Origin: JBBROS01 sp963752225
Lineage (GTDB): Bacteria > Pseudomonadota > Alphaproteobacteria > Acetobacterales > Acetobacteraceae
Reading direction: 5' to 3'
Assembly (NCBI GenBank): GCA_963752225.1
Contig: CAVVXS010000010.1
Location: 62,001-126,000, forward strand
Length of the DNA: 64,000 nucleotides
Position 1 is the stretch's first letter. Each line of letters opens with the position of its first letter. The position numbers and the translations under genes are program-made. Below the pieces are notes generated by a model that worked only from the letters and a program-made list of their open reading frames with translations, was not told the origin of the DNA and searched no databases. Below, piece by piece: positions 34,536-43,525 of the stretch.

Positions 34536-35962
34536 GGCAGCCCGGCCACCGCGCGCGCCGGACCAGTCAGTTGCAGAATATGCAGCCCGGTGTTCGCCCG
34601 GTCGACGATGTAGATATAGCCGCGGGCATCCGTCTCCACATTATTGGTCTGGATCGCCACCTTGCAGCGCGGCTTGTCGTCGACCGTCACGCAACGCTTG
34701 TCGGTCGCTTCGGTGATCGCCGGGATGAAGTAGCCGATCTCCTTCGGGCTGTACGGATCGCGGATGTCGAGGGCGCGGACTCCGGCATTGAAGAAGGAGA
34801 TGAACGCCATCTTCTTGTAGAACACCGGGTCCATGCTTTCATTGGCCGAGTGCGAGCCAAACCGGCCGCCGCGGTCGCAGAAATGACCGGCCTGTTCGGG
34901 CGCAGTGTAGTTCGAGATCATCATCGGCCGGTTCTCGATCGAGATGTCGGCGAACCACACCATCTGCCGCGGTTCGTTGCATTCGTTGGCGATCGCCTCG
35001 TCCACGATCATGACGATGTCCCGCTTGCTGCCCTCCTTGTCGTCCGCGAACTCGGGGATCGGCATACCCAGCATCGGGAACGTCGTGTGGGCCCCATTGC
35101 TGGACGTCATCGTCAGCCGGCCGACCTCCGGCGCACGCAGGTTCTCCGGCGTCGGCGCCGCCGGGCCGTGGATCAGCTTGTCGCGGTCGACGATCTGCAG
35201 AATGCCGCCCTTGTTCGTGCCGTAGCCGAAGTAGATCCGGTTGCCCTCGGGGCCTGTGGAGATCATGCCGTGCAATTCGGTCGGCACCGCGCCGGTCGAG
35301 CCGGGCTCCTGACCCGGCAAGCCGAAGTCGCGGATCTTCACGGGATGCGCGGGGTCGCCGAGGTCATAGACCTGGGTCATGCGCCGGGTGCGCCAGTCGG
35401 GCGCGCCGGAGACGAGGTAGGCGATGCCGGTGCCGCATTCCCACCAGCTCTTATGCGTGTCCTTGAGCCCGGCGAGGCGGGTCACCAGCACCGGGTTAGC
35501 CGGGTCGGCGACGTTCCAGATCTCGTGCGCCTCGCTGCCGAAGGTGCGTAGCAGGTAGACGGCCGACGGATCGCCGTGCGGCAACTGGCGCCCGTCGCAC
35601 ACACGGGCCATCTGGCCGCCGCCGCCCTCGTACGTGCCGGGCTGGCCGGGAATGTGCTTCAGGTAGCGCGGGTGGGCCGGATCGGTGACGTCCACGATGG
35701 AGGTGCCGTTCGGTTCCGCCTGGCCGGTCATCGGATTGACCGGGTTCGGGATTTCATCGGTGCCGCCGTGGTGGCCGATATAGGCGATCCAGCGGTCGCC
35801 CTGATGATGGATCGTCGGCTGATACGCCGATCGGGCTTGCAGGTCGTTGTAGCCGACGAGGGCCATGTTCGACGACGCGGGCGGGTCGCCGACCTGGGGC
35901 TGCGCCAGCACCGGCGACCCAAGGCATGCGGCGACCGCGACCAGTCCGGCGAGTTTGCCCAT
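34532..35962 (-). CDS. Secreted LVIVD-type beta-propeller protein
   Basis: 476-aa exported protein with signal peptide (LAGLVAVAACLGSPVLAQ). Repeated blocks IVDVTDPAHPRYLKHI, IWNVADPANPVLV, VYDLGDPAHPVKI, ALDIRDPYSPKEIGYF and IVDRANTGLHILQL are LVIVD-type propeller blades. No catalytic motif is evident. The first residues of the mature chain mention no lipobox. It is co-transcribed with the 181-aa exported protein. Confidence 0.85.
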   Translation of the reverse strand: MGKLAGLVAVAACLGSPVLAQPQVGDPPASSNMALVGYNDLQARSAYQPTIHHQGDRWIAYIGHHGGTDEIPNPVNPMTGQAEPNGTSIVDVTDPAHPRYLKHIPGQPGTYEGGGGQMARVCDGRQLPHGDPSAVYLLRTFGSEAHEIWNVADPANPVLVTRLAGLKDTHKSWWECGTGIAYLVSGAPDWRTRRMTQVYDLGDPAHPVKIRDFGLPGQEPGSTGAVPTELHGMISTGPEGNRIYFGYGTNKGGILQIVDRDKLIHGPAAPTPENLRAPEVGRLTMTSSNGAHTTFPMLGMPIPEFADDKEGSKRDIVMIVDEAIANECNEPRQMVWFADISIENRPMMISNYTAPEQAGHFCDRGGRFGSHSANESMDPVFYKKMAFISFFNAGVRALDIRDPYSPKEIGYFIPAITEATDKRCVTVDDKPRCKVAIQTNNVETDARGYIYIVDRANTGLHILQLTGPARAVAGLP

Positions 35963-36051
35963 CGTGACCTCCCTGTTCCGTTTGTGCGGAACGCTAACCC
36001 GCTTTCAACGGGCTTGGCGAGCGATGGCGGTGGGCAGGCCAGGCGGCAGGG

Positions 36052-36621
36052 TCAGTTGTCCGACTGGCGCGCGTCCAGCTCGTCCAAGACCGCCTCCGGA
36101 GCAACGTCCTGCTTGATCTCCTCGATCTCCTCCGCCTCCTTGGCGTCAACGAGCGGAACGTCGAGGTGCGCGGCCATCCGGCTGACGATGTCCATCACCT
36201 TGGTCAGCTCGTGCTCGGCCAGCAGGTTGATTTGCAGGTCCAAGTCCGCCCGCTTGTCGGCGGCGGCCGAGGTGCGGTTCTGGCTGATCAGCACGAAGGT
36301 CGACAGGAATATGGCCTCCACCGAGGCCTCCATCGCGAGGATGACGAAGGACGGGTCGAACTTCGGCACGCTGGGGATCACGCCCAGATTGGCTGCGATC
36401 CAGGCGCCATAGATCACGACATGCAGGTAAACGAAGCGCATGCTGCCGGTGAATCCGGTGATGGCTTGTGCGATCTTTTCCTCACGGGTCGCGGCCGCGG
36501 CCTCCTTGCGGCGGCGCTCCACCAGGGCGTCGATGTTGCGGCTGAGCGCAGTGCTCATCGTGGCCGCCCGCGGCGGCCGCACCATCGGGCCGCTCGCCTG
36601 GCTGCGTCCAAACTCTGTCAT
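36052..36621 (-). CDS. DUF1003 family membrane protein
   Basis: 189-aa protein of the DUF1003 family. The diagnostic region runs about residues 47-110: EEKIAQAITGFTGSMRFVYLHVV, two membrane segments, and FDPSFVILAMEASVEAIFLSTFVLISQNR. The C-terminal region is a coiled, acidic helix (DLQINLLAEHELTKVMDI). Function of the family is unknown. ATG 36621 follows GGGGATAGC; an earlier start would add 12 residues. Confidence 0.82.
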   Translation of the reverse strand: MTEFGRSQASGPMVRPPRAATMSTALSRNIDALVERRRKEAAAATREEKIAQAITGFTGSMRFVYLHVVIYGAWIAANLGVIPSVPKFDPSFVILAMEASVEAIFLSTFVLISQNRTSAAADKRADLDLQINLLAEHELTKVMDIVSRMAAHLDVPLVDAKEAEEIEEIKQDVAPEAVLDELDARQSDN

Positions 36622-36672
36622 GCTATCCCCGGCTTCGCGATAGAGCGGGAACGCCACCCAGAGTTGCCGGTT

Positions 36673-37575
36673 TTACCTCAGGATGAACGACGCGACGGCC
36701 GGCAGCAGCTCCTGATGGAGCGGCAGCCCGGGATCGCGGTAGGTGGCGACGTTGGCGGCCCGGTCCATCGGCGCTTGCCGCAGCACGTGGTTCATTCCGT
36801 CCAGCAACGCCAGTTCGGCGCCCGGCCGGGCCGCTGCGAGAATACGGGCGTCGGCGGTGGTGGCCTGGATGTCGGTGGTCCCCTGCACCACCAGCACCGG
36901 GACCGTCACACGCGACACTGCAATTGCCGGGTCGAGCGGCAGCCAGCTCATCAGATAGGGCTGCACGCTCGGCCTGAACATCGTTGCGAGCGGCGCCGGA
37001 ACGTCGCGCACGGGATGGCCGGCGGCCAAGGACGCGAGCACGCGATGCAGATCCGCCCGCATCTCCTCGGGCAGGCCGCCAGTGGAGAATTGCCGCTCCA
37101 TCGGCGCCGCGGCCGGCGTGCCGGCCCCGGCGACCAGCACGAGGCGGTCCGCCCCGGCCCGGCCAGCCGCCAATGTCACCACCAGCGCACCCTCGCTGTG
37201 GCCGAGCAGCGCCACCCGATCAATGCGCGGCTCCGCTCGCAAGACCGTCGCCCACGCGACCGCATCGCGCACGTAGTCACCAAATCGCAGGTCTGCTTCT
37301 TCCAACCCGTCCCAGCGGCTCGCCCCGATGGCCCGCTTATCGGCTCGCAAGGATGCAATGCCCTGCTCCGCCAATCCCTGCGCGAGCCGCCGCAGACTGT
37401 CGTTGCGCAAATTCGGGAGATTGCCGTCCCGGTCCACCGGGCCCGACCCCGCGACGATCAGCACGCCGGGTACGGGCCCGTCGCCGTTCGGCAGGGTCAA
37501 AGCGCCGTGCAACGTGCCACCGTTCTCGACGGCGACCTGCCGTTCAGTCCAGCCGGCCGCCGGCTCCGTCGTCAT
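36673..37575 (-). CDS. Alpha/beta hydrolase
   Basis: 300-aa serine hydrolase. The oxyanion region is IVAGSGPVDRDGNLP, the nucleophile elbow is LLGHSEGALVV, an Asp lies in VQGTTDIQATTADARIL, and the catalytic His in LDGMNHVLRQAP. It resembles YtmA/S9-type esterases of about 300 aa without signal. ATG 37575. It lies 23 bp downstream of the UxaA-type gene on the same strand. Confidence 0.82.
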   Translation of the reverse strand: MTTEPAAGWTERQVAVENGGTLHGALTLPNGDGPVPGVLIVAGSGPVDRDGNLPNLRNDSLRRLAQGLAEQGIASLRADKRAIGASRWDGLEEADLRFGDYVRDAVAWATVLRAEPRIDRVALLGHSEGALVVTLAAGRAGADRLVLVAGAGTPAAAPMERQFSTGGLPEEMRADLHRVLASLAAGHPVRDVPAPLATMFRPSVQPYLMSWLPLDPAIAVSRVTVPVLVVQGTTDIQATTADARILAAARPGAELALLDGMNHVLRQAPMDRAANVATYRDPGLPLHQELLPAVASFILR

Positions 37576-37598
37576 TGCGGTCAGCCGGCGTCGCCGCC

Positions 37599-39116
37599 CT
37601 ACATGGTCGCGCCGAGCACCCATGGCGCGAATTCTGCCTGCCCGGCATCGAACCCCTCGCTCTTGGTCCGCTCGCCGCTCGCCACCCGGACGATGTGGTC
37701 GAAGATGCGGGCGCCGCACTCTTCCACCGTCTCCGACCCGTCCAGGATGGTGCCGCAATTGATGTCCATGTCGTCTTCCATGCGCTCGAACATGGGCGTG
37801 TTGGTCGCGAGCTTGATCGATGGCGATGGCTTGCAGCCGAACACGCTGCCGCGCCCAGTGGTGAAGCACACCAGGTTGGCGCCGCCGGCGACTTGGCCGG
37901 TGGCGGCCACGGGGTCGTAGCCGGGCGTGTCCATGAACACGAAGCCCCGGGCGGTCACCGGCTCGGCATAGCGCACAACATCGACCAAATTGGTGCTGCC
38001 GGCCTTGGCCATGGCGCCGAGCGATTTCTCCAGGATGGTCGTGAGGCCGCCCGCCTTGTTGCCCGGGCTCGGGTTGGCGTTCATCTCGGCGCCTTCCCGC
38101 TCGCAATAGGCTTCCCACCAGCGCATCAGGCCAACGAGTTTCTCGCCCACCTCCTGGTTGACCGCGCGCCGGGTCAGCAGGTGCTCGGCCCCGTAGGTTT
38201 CCGGCGTCTCAGACAGGATCACCGCGCCGCCATGTCGGACCACCAGGTCGCTCGCCGCCCCCAGCGCCGGGTTGGCGGAAACGCCGGAGTAGCCGTCGCT
38301 GCCGCCGCATTGCAGCGCGACCGTGAGTTCGCTTAACGGCGCAGCTTCGCGCGTCACCGCATTCGATTCCGCGAGCACCTCACGCACGAACGCCACCCCC
38401 GCCTCGACCGTCTTGCGGATGCCGCCCATGGTCTGAATGTCCATGTTGCGCACCCGCCCGGCCAGCGCCTGCTCCTCGATCAGACCGCCGATCTGGTTCA
38501 CCTCGCAGCCGAGGCCGATGACGACGATGTGGGAGAAGTTGACGTGCCGGGCGTAGCCCGCGAGCGTGCGGCGAAGCAGGCGCAACGGTTCGCCATCGGT
38601 CATGCCGCATCCGGTCTTGTGGGTCAGCGCGACCACCCCGTCGACGTTGGGATAGTCGGCGAGCGGATCATGCCCGGAGAACGGGTTGCGCTTGAACTGG
38701 TCAGCGATCAGCCCGGCGGTGTGCGCCGAGCAGTTCACGCTCGTCAGAATGCCAATGTAGTTGCGCGTCGCCACCCGGCCGTCCGGGCGCTTGAACCCCA
38801 TGAAGGTGCGGCGCTCATTGGCCATGGCAGTCGGTCGCGCATCGACCGACCAGGCATAATCCTTGGCAAAATCACCCATGGCGATGTTGTGCACGTGCAC
38901 ATGCTGCCCGGGCGCGATCGGCTGGGTGGCGAAACCGATGATCTGACCATAGCGCCGCACCGGGTCGCCCACCGCCACCGGCTGCACCGCAACCTTGTGC
39001 CCGGCCGGAATACGCTCGCTCGTGCGCACGCCCGGCGCCACCTCCACCCCTTCGACCAGGGTGGAGCGGGCGATCAGCACGGCGTCGTCCGCGTGCAGCC
39101 GGATCAGCGCGCTCAT
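37599..39116 (-). CDS. UxaA-family altronate/galactarate-type dehydratase
   Basis: 505-aa fused dehydratase: N-terminal SAF domain (about residues 1-95, HKVAVQPVAVGDPVRRYGQIIGFA) and C-terminal UxaA body with metal-type cysteines (LTSVNCSAHTA, HKTGCGMTDGEP, GCEVNQIGGLIE, ALQCGGSDGYSGVSANPALGAASD). Iron-dependent sugar-acid dehydratase; altronate, galactarate or a related acid. ATG 39116 overlaps the upstream aldolase stop by 1 base, so dehydratase and aldolase act in sequence. Confidence 0.88.
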   Translation of the reverse strand: MSALIRLHADDAVLIARSTLVEGVEVAPGVRTSERIPAGHKVAVQPVAVGDPVRRYGQIIGFATQPIAPGQHVHVHNIAMGDFAKDYAWSVDARPTAMANERRTFMGFKRPDGRVATRNYIGILTSVNCSAHTAGLIADQFKRNPFSGHDPLADYPNVDGVVALTHKTGCGMTDGEPLRLLRRTLAGYARHVNFSHIVVIGLGCEVNQIGGLIEEQALAGRVRNMDIQTMGGIRKTVEAGVAFVREVLAESNAVTREAAPLSELTVALQCGGSDGYSGVSANPALGAASDLVVRHGGAVILSETPETYGAEHLLTRRAVNQEVGEKLVGLMRWWEAYCEREGAEMNANPSPGNKAGGLTTILEKSLGAMAKAGSTNLVDVVRYAEPVTARGFVFMDTPGYDPVAATGQVAGGANLVCFTTGRGSVFGCKPSPSIKLATNTPMFERMEDDMDINCGTILDGSETVEECGARIFDHIVRVASGERTKSEGFDAGQAEFAPWVLGATM

Positions 39117-39874
39117 CAGCCGCGCGCCACCTGCACCGCGGCCCGGGCGGCGGTAAGCAGGATGCCGCTGTCGTTGCTCAGGGTGACCATGTTGAAGCCC
39201 ATCTTGATCATGCGCGCGGCGTAATCGGGCTTGCCGGTGTGGATGCCGGCGAACTGGCCGCGCTTCTTGGTGGCCTCCAGGATCTGCTGGTAGGTATCCA
39301 TCGCCTCTTGCCCCTCCTGATCCAGCGCCGGCACGCCGCCGCGGCTGAACGACAGGTCGCTCGGGCCGATGTAGACGGCGTCGATGCCGGGCACGTCGAG
39401 GATCGCGTCGAGGTTGTCGATCGCCTGCTGCGTTTCGATCATCGGCATGCACAGAATCTCGTCGTTGGCGGTCTTCTGATAGCTGCCCGCCTCGCCATAG
39501 ATGGCGGCCCGGATCGGCCCGTTGGACCGCTTGCCCGCCGGCGGGTAGCGCAGGTAGCTGACGAGCGCGCTCGCCTCCTCGGGGGTGTTGATCATGGGGC
39601 AGATCACGCCGTAGGCGCCGGCGTCGAGCACCTTGCCGATGATGCCGGGCTCATTCCACGGCACCCGCACCATCGGCAGCACCGGATGCGACTGGATGGC
39701 CTGGAAACACGCCACCATCGACAGATAGTCCTGCACGCCGTGCTGCAGATCGACCGTCAGGCTGTCGAAGCCGCCCTGGGCCATCGTCTCCGCGGCGAAG
39801 CCGCTCGGGATGGCCAGCCACCCATTCACGGTGGCCTTGCCGGCGGCCCAGGACGTCTTCAGCTTGTTTGCCAT
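39116..39874 (-). CDS. HpcH/HpaI family 2-keto-3-deoxy-acid aldolase
   Basis: 252-aa class II aldolase: GFDSLTVDLQHGVQDYLSM, MVRVPWNEPGIIGKVLDAGAYGVICPMINTPEEA and IETQQAIDNLDAI, VYIGPSDLSFSRG. Cleaves a 2-keto-3-deoxy sugar acid or similar to pyruvate plus an aldehyde. It matches the downstream UxaA-like dehydratase in a sugar-acid pathway. ATG 39874. Confidence 0.88.
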   Translation of the reverse strand: MANKLKTSWAAGKATVNGWLAIPSGFAAETMAQGGFDSLTVDLQHGVQDYLSMVACFQAIQSHPVLPMVRVPWNEPGIIGKVLDAGAYGVICPMINTPEEASALVSYLRYPPAGKRSNGPIRAAIYGEAGSYQKTANDEILCMPMIETQQAIDNLDAILDVPGIDAVYIGPSDLSFSRGGVPALDQEGQEAMDTYQQILEATKKRGQFAGIHTGKPDYAARMIKMGFNMVTLSNDSGILLTAARAAVQVARG

Positions 39875-39969
39875 AATCCGGCGTTTCCTTATCTGTTACC
39901 GGAAAAGGCTAGGCCCGTGCCGGGGCCGCGGCAAGCCAAGGGGCCGGCCGCGGCCGCAACCCGGAGCGG

Positions 39970-40689
39970 CTAAACGAACGCTTCCTCGAACAGCGCCGTC
40001 ATCGCCAGCCACGAGCGCTTATCCGCTTCCGCGCTGTAGCGGATCGCATCCGGCATGCCGCGCTTGGCCGCGTGCGGGTTGGTGAAGCTGTGTACGGTGT
40101 CGCCGTACAGGTGCATCTGCCAGTCGACCTTGGCGGTCCGCATCTCGCCCTCGAACGTCTCCCGCTGCGGCGCCGGGATCATCGGGTCGTCGGCGCCGAT
40201 GCAAACCAGCACGCGAGGGTGGAACTTGGTGTTCGGGTCGGCCGGCGACACGGTGCCCAGGCCGCTATGGAAGCCCACCACGGCGCGCAACTCGGCCCCG
40301 CCTCGCGCCAGTTCGAGCGCCATAGTGCCGCCGAAGCAGAAGCCGATTGCCGCCATCCGGGCCGCGTCCACCTCGGCCCGTGCCGTCAGGGCCTGCAAGC
40401 CGGCCCGCGCCCGCGCCCTGGTCTTGGACGGGTCGTCGAACATCGGCTTCAACAGCCCCATCGCCGCTTGCAGGTCATCCTCGATCCTGGCGTCGCCGTG
40501 CAGGTCGCAGGCCAGCGCCACATAGCCCATCGAGGCCAGGCGCTGCGCCTTGCCGATCGCATGCTCGCTCAGCCCGAACGCCTCGGGGAATACCAGCACG
40601 CCCGGCCGCTTGCCGCCGCCCGGCTCGAAGAACAGCTGGCTCTTCATCGTGAGGCCGTCGGCCTCGTAGGTCAGGGTCTCGTTGTTCAC
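39970..40689 (-). CDS. Dienelactone hydrolase family protein
   Basis: 239-aa alpha/beta hydrolase of the DLH type: PGVLVFPEAFGLSEHAIGKAQRLA with the Glu region, the nucleophile Cys in AIGFCFGGTMAL, Asp in GADDPMIPAPQRE, and His in GDTVHSFTNPHA. This family typically opens dienelactones but many members have other esters as substrates. GTG 40689 follows GGGAGG at good spacing. Isolated between the aldolase and DapA-like genes. Confidence 0.85.
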   Translation of the reverse strand: MNNETLTYEADGLTMKSQLFFEPGGGKRPGVLVFPEAFGLSEHAIGKAQRLASMGYVALACDLHGDARIEDDLQAAMGLLKPMFDDPSKTRARARAGLQALTARAEVDAARMAAIGFCFGGTMALELARGGAELRAVVGFHSGLGTVSPADPNTKFHPRVLVCIGADDPMIPAPQRETFEGEMRTAKVDWQMHLYGDTVHSFTNPHAAKRGMPDAIRYSAEADKRSWLAMTALFEEAFV

Positions 40690-40780
40690 CGCGCACCTCC
40701 CGGATGATGACGGGCGGCATTCACCACATCGCGCCCGGTCCGGCAAATGACGTGCCTGGGACGTGCACCGGACCCGGCCG

Positions 40781-41704
40781 CTACCGGCCCCACCGCAGCA
40801 CCATCGGATCGAGGCGGCGGGCGACCGACAGCAACCCGGCGCGCGTGGCCGGGTGCATCGGCGCGATCGGCGCCCGCGGCGCCTCGCAGGCGATCACGCC
40901 CCCCTCCCGCATCAGCGCCTTGCAGGCGAGCAGGCCGCCTTGCCGGTTCTCGAAATTGATCAGCGGCAGCCACCGCTCGTAGCCGAGCCGGGCCGCTTCG
41001 TGCCGCTCGGCGAGCCAGTCGGCAACAATCGGCGCCAGCCCGTCGGGATAGCCGCCGCCCGTCATGCTGCCCGTGGCGCCAGCTTCCAGATCGGCCAGCA
41101 GCGTGATGGCCTCCTCGCCATCCCACGGACCCTCGACCGCCTCCCCGCCCAGCCGGATTAGCTCGCGCAGCTTGGCGGCCGCACCCGGCGTCTCGATCTT
41201 GAAATAGGCGACGTGCTCGATCTCGCGCGCCAGCACGGCCAAGAACTCGGCCGAAAGCGGCGTTCCGGCCACGGGCGCGTCCTGAATCATGATCGGGATG
41301 TCGACCGCGTCGGACAGCGTCTGGAAGAAGGTCCGGATGGCGGGCTCACCGACCCGGATGGTGGCGCCGTGGTAAGGCGGCATCACCATCACCATCGCCG
41401 CGCCCAGGTCCTGAGCCCGGCGGCTCCGCTCGGCGCAGACGCGGGACGAGAAATGCGTTGTGGTCACGATCACCGGAACACGGCCCGCGACATGCTTAAG
41501 GATGGCCTCGGTCAGCGTTTCCCGTTCGGCGTCCGACAGCACGAACTGCTCGGAGAAGTTCGCCAGGATGCAGAGACCGTTCGATCCGGCATCGATCATG
41601 AAGTCGATGCAGCGCCGCTGACTGTCGAGGTCGAGGTCGCCGGCGTCGTCGAATGTAGTCGGGACCACGGGGTAGACGCCGCGGTGGGTCGGCGAATGGG
41701 CCAA
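40781..41704 (-). CDS. DapA/DHDPS-family aldolase or lyase
   Basis: About 307-aa TIM-barrel lyase of the dihydrodipicolinate synthase superfamily: VYPVVPTTFDDAGDLDLDSQRRCIDFMIDAGSNGLCIL, TTTHFSSRVCAERSRRAQDLGAAMVMVMPPYHG, and the Schiff-base Lys in VAYFKIETPG. The usual GTTGE motif is altered to ANFSE, so it is not a lysine-pathway DapA; probably a keto-sugar-acid or keto-acid aldolase. No ATG: a TTG at 41704 has AGGAG 7 bases upstream and is preferred over the TTG at 41710. Confidence 0.8.
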   Translation of the reverse strand: MAHSPTHRGVYPVVPTTFDDAGDLDLDSQRRCIDFMIDAGSNGLCILANFSEQFVLSDAERETLTEAILKHVAGRVPVIVTTTHFSSRVCAERSRRAQDLGAAMVMVMPPYHGATIRVGEPAIRTFFQTLSDAVDIPIMIQDAPVAGTPLSAEFLAVLAREIEHVAYFKIETPGAAAKLRELIRLGGEAVEGPWDGEEAITLLADLEAGATGSMTGGGYPDGLAPIVADWLAERHEAARLGYERWLPLINFENRQGGLLACKALMREGGVIACEAPRAPIAPMHPATRAGLLSVARRLDPMVLRWGR

Positions 41705-41853
41705 AGTCAAGCTCCTTGCGTTGATGCGAACAGGCCGCCGTCACGCAGCCGGATCGTCATAGGAACGTTCCAAAATCGGGGACCTGACGTTCGTGTGGAC
41801 ACGGCTTGCGATTCGGCTGGAAAAAACCCTGCAGCAAGCAATGTCACGCACTG

Positions 41854-42885
41854 TCAGAATTTGTGCCGTCCCCCCTCTTCGTTCCACACCGGCCGGCCTT
41901 CGATGGGATAGGCCGGGTCGTTGTAGCCCGGTGTCGACGCGTGCCCTGGTGAGACGAGGCGCTCGACGAGCGCTTCATCGTCCGCAGTAAATGGCTCGTC
42001 AAGCGCGGCGAGGTAGTCGTGCCATTGCTCCTCGGTGCGCGGGCCGCCGATCAGGCCGGTCACCAAGCGGTTGTTCAAAACCCAGGCGATTGCGAACCGG
42101 CTGGCCGTCGAACCGCGCCGGGCAGCATGCGCGGCAATCTCCTGCGCCATGCGCAGTGAGTCCGGGCGCCACTCCGTTTGCAACATCCGCCGATCTTGCC
42201 GCCCGGCCCGGGTATCGGCGGGCGGTGGCGCGTCCGGGTCGTATTTGGCCGTGAGGATGCCGCGCGCCAGCGGGCTGTAACTGACGACGCCCAGCCCGAA
42301 ATAGCCGCATGCCGGCAAGTGCTCGATCTCGGGCGTTCGGTTCAGGGCATGGTAGTAGGGCTGGCTCACCACCGGCCGGTCGATTCCGAGCTCGTCGCTG
42401 ATGCGGCATATCTCGGCCACTCGCCACGACCGGTAGTTCGAAACGCCGAAGTAGCGGACCTTGCCCGCCCGGATCAGGTCACCCATCGCCCTGACCGTCT
42501 CGGCCAGCGGCGTGAGGTGGTCCTCCTTGTGCAGATAGTAGACGTCGATGTAATCGGTGCCGAGCCGTCGCAGGCTCGCCTCGGCCGCCTGCATCACCCA
42601 CTTGCGCGACAGCCCGCCGCCGTTCGGCCCGGTGCCCGTCGCATTGGCCAGCTTGGTCGCGAGCACCCAGCGGTCCCGCTCCGAACGGATGGCGGCGCCG
42701 GTGATCTGCTCGGACTGACCGCCGGTGTAGGCGTCGGCCGTGTCGACGAAATTGATCCCCGCCTCGCTTGCCTGGGCGATGATCCGCTCGGCAGTGGCAG
42801 CGTCCGTCGGGCCGCCGAAATTCATCGTGCCGAGGCATAACGGCGAGACGCGCAAGCCGCTACGGCCGAGAGTGCGGTATTCCAT
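41854..42885 (-). CDS. Aldo/keto reductase
   Basis: 343-aa NADPH oxidoreductase with the catalytic tetrad visible: Asp and Tyr in NFVDTADAYTGGQSE, Lys in LATKLAN, His in YYLHKEDHLTP; then YFGVSNYRSWRVAEICR and NADP loop GLIGGPRTEEQW. ATG 42885 starts MEYRTLGRSGLRVSPLCLGTM, typical of the AKR family close to YajO-type proteins. Divergent from the receiver-like gene across 208 bp. Confidence 0.9.
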   Translation of the reverse strand: MEYRTLGRSGLRVSPLCLGTMNFGGPTDAATAERIIAQASEAGINFVDTADAYTGGQSEQITGAAIRSERDRWVLATKLANATGTGPNGGGLSRKWVMQAAEASLRRLGTDYIDVYYLHKEDHLTPLAETVRAMGDLIRAGKVRYFGVSNYRSWRVAEICRISDELGIDRPVVSQPYYHALNRTPEIEHLPACGYFGLGVVSYSPLARGILTAKYDPDAPPPADTRAGRQDRRMLQTEWRPDSLRMAQEIAAHAARRGSTASRFAIAWVLNNRLVTGLIGGPRTEEQWHDYLAALDEPFTADDEALVERLVSPGHASTPGYNDPAYPIEGRPVWNEEGGRHKF

Positions 42886-43050
42886 GGTGCCGCTCCGTTA
42901 TGAAGACATGCAGAGTGTCCTCATCCCACTTGGCTGACCAGGGTCCGCCGCTGCCGCGCATCCCTGTGCCACGCCGGTCCAACCGCGCTGCAACCGGTCG
43001 AAATCGACAACCAACAAATATCGACAAACAAGCGATTTCACCAAAGTGCA

Positions 43051-43070
43051 TCATCGAGTTAACTCGATGA
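43051..43070. promoter_or_regulatory. Perfect 20-bp palindrome (candidate operator)
   Basis: TCATCGAGTTAACTCGATGA is a perfect palindrome 24 bp before the ATG of the receiver-like gene at 43094 and 166 bp from the divergent aldo/keto reductase start. The same spacer has two ATCGACAA direct repeats (around 42999 and 43019). Position suggests an operator acting on one or both genes. Confidence 0.6.
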
Positions 43071-43093
43071 AGCAACACCGCGGAAGTGCTCAG

Positions 43094-43510
43094 ATGATCC
43101 AGAACGTTCTTGTCGTGCAGCATGACCATGCGGTTTTCGCCGAAGCCGTCGACGCCTTGATCGGTGACGGGCTGGCCGTTGCGTCGCTGAACACGACATG
43201 CCTGTCCGAATTCCTGCTGCGTTGGTCGGGAGCGGCGTTTGACGGGCTGCTGCTCGATGCCGCGTTGAACTGCGGCGCCGCCGCCGACCTCTGCGCCAAG
43301 CTGCGCGGCAACGGCTTCGATGGTGCGATGGTGGTGTTCGGCGCCGCGCCGAGCGAGGACACCGTCGTGGCATGCCTCGACGCCGGCGCCGACGACGTTC
43401 TGGACATGCGGCTCGGCCGGCGCGAGTTGGTCGCCCGTGTGCGGGCCAGCTTGCCTTGCACCGCCACGCGGGCGGCGCCGCGGCCGGAGGCGATGGCCCA
43501 GGCCGCCTGA
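43094..43510 (+). CDS. Stand-alone, degenerate response-regulator receiver
   Basis: 138-aa protein with a receiver-like alternation: NVLVVQHDHAVFAEAV, DGLLLDAAL (Asp55 at the phosphorylation position), GAMVVFGAAPSEDTVVACLDAGADDVLDMRLGRRELVARV. The acidic pair that normally binds Mg is altered (QHDH) and the conserved Lys before the last helix is Met/Arg, so phosphorylation is doubtful. No output domain. An alternative ATG at 43067 lies inside the palindrome. No cognate kinase is adjacent. Confidence 0.65.
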   Translation: MIQNVLVVQHDHAVFAEAVDALIGDGLAVASLNTTCLSEFLLRWSGAAFDGLLLDAALNCGAAADLCAKLRGNGFDGAMVVFGAAPSEDTVVACLDAGADDVLDMRLGRRELVARVRASLPCTATRAAPRPEAMAQAA

Positions 43511-43525
43511 GCTGGCGGCACGTCG

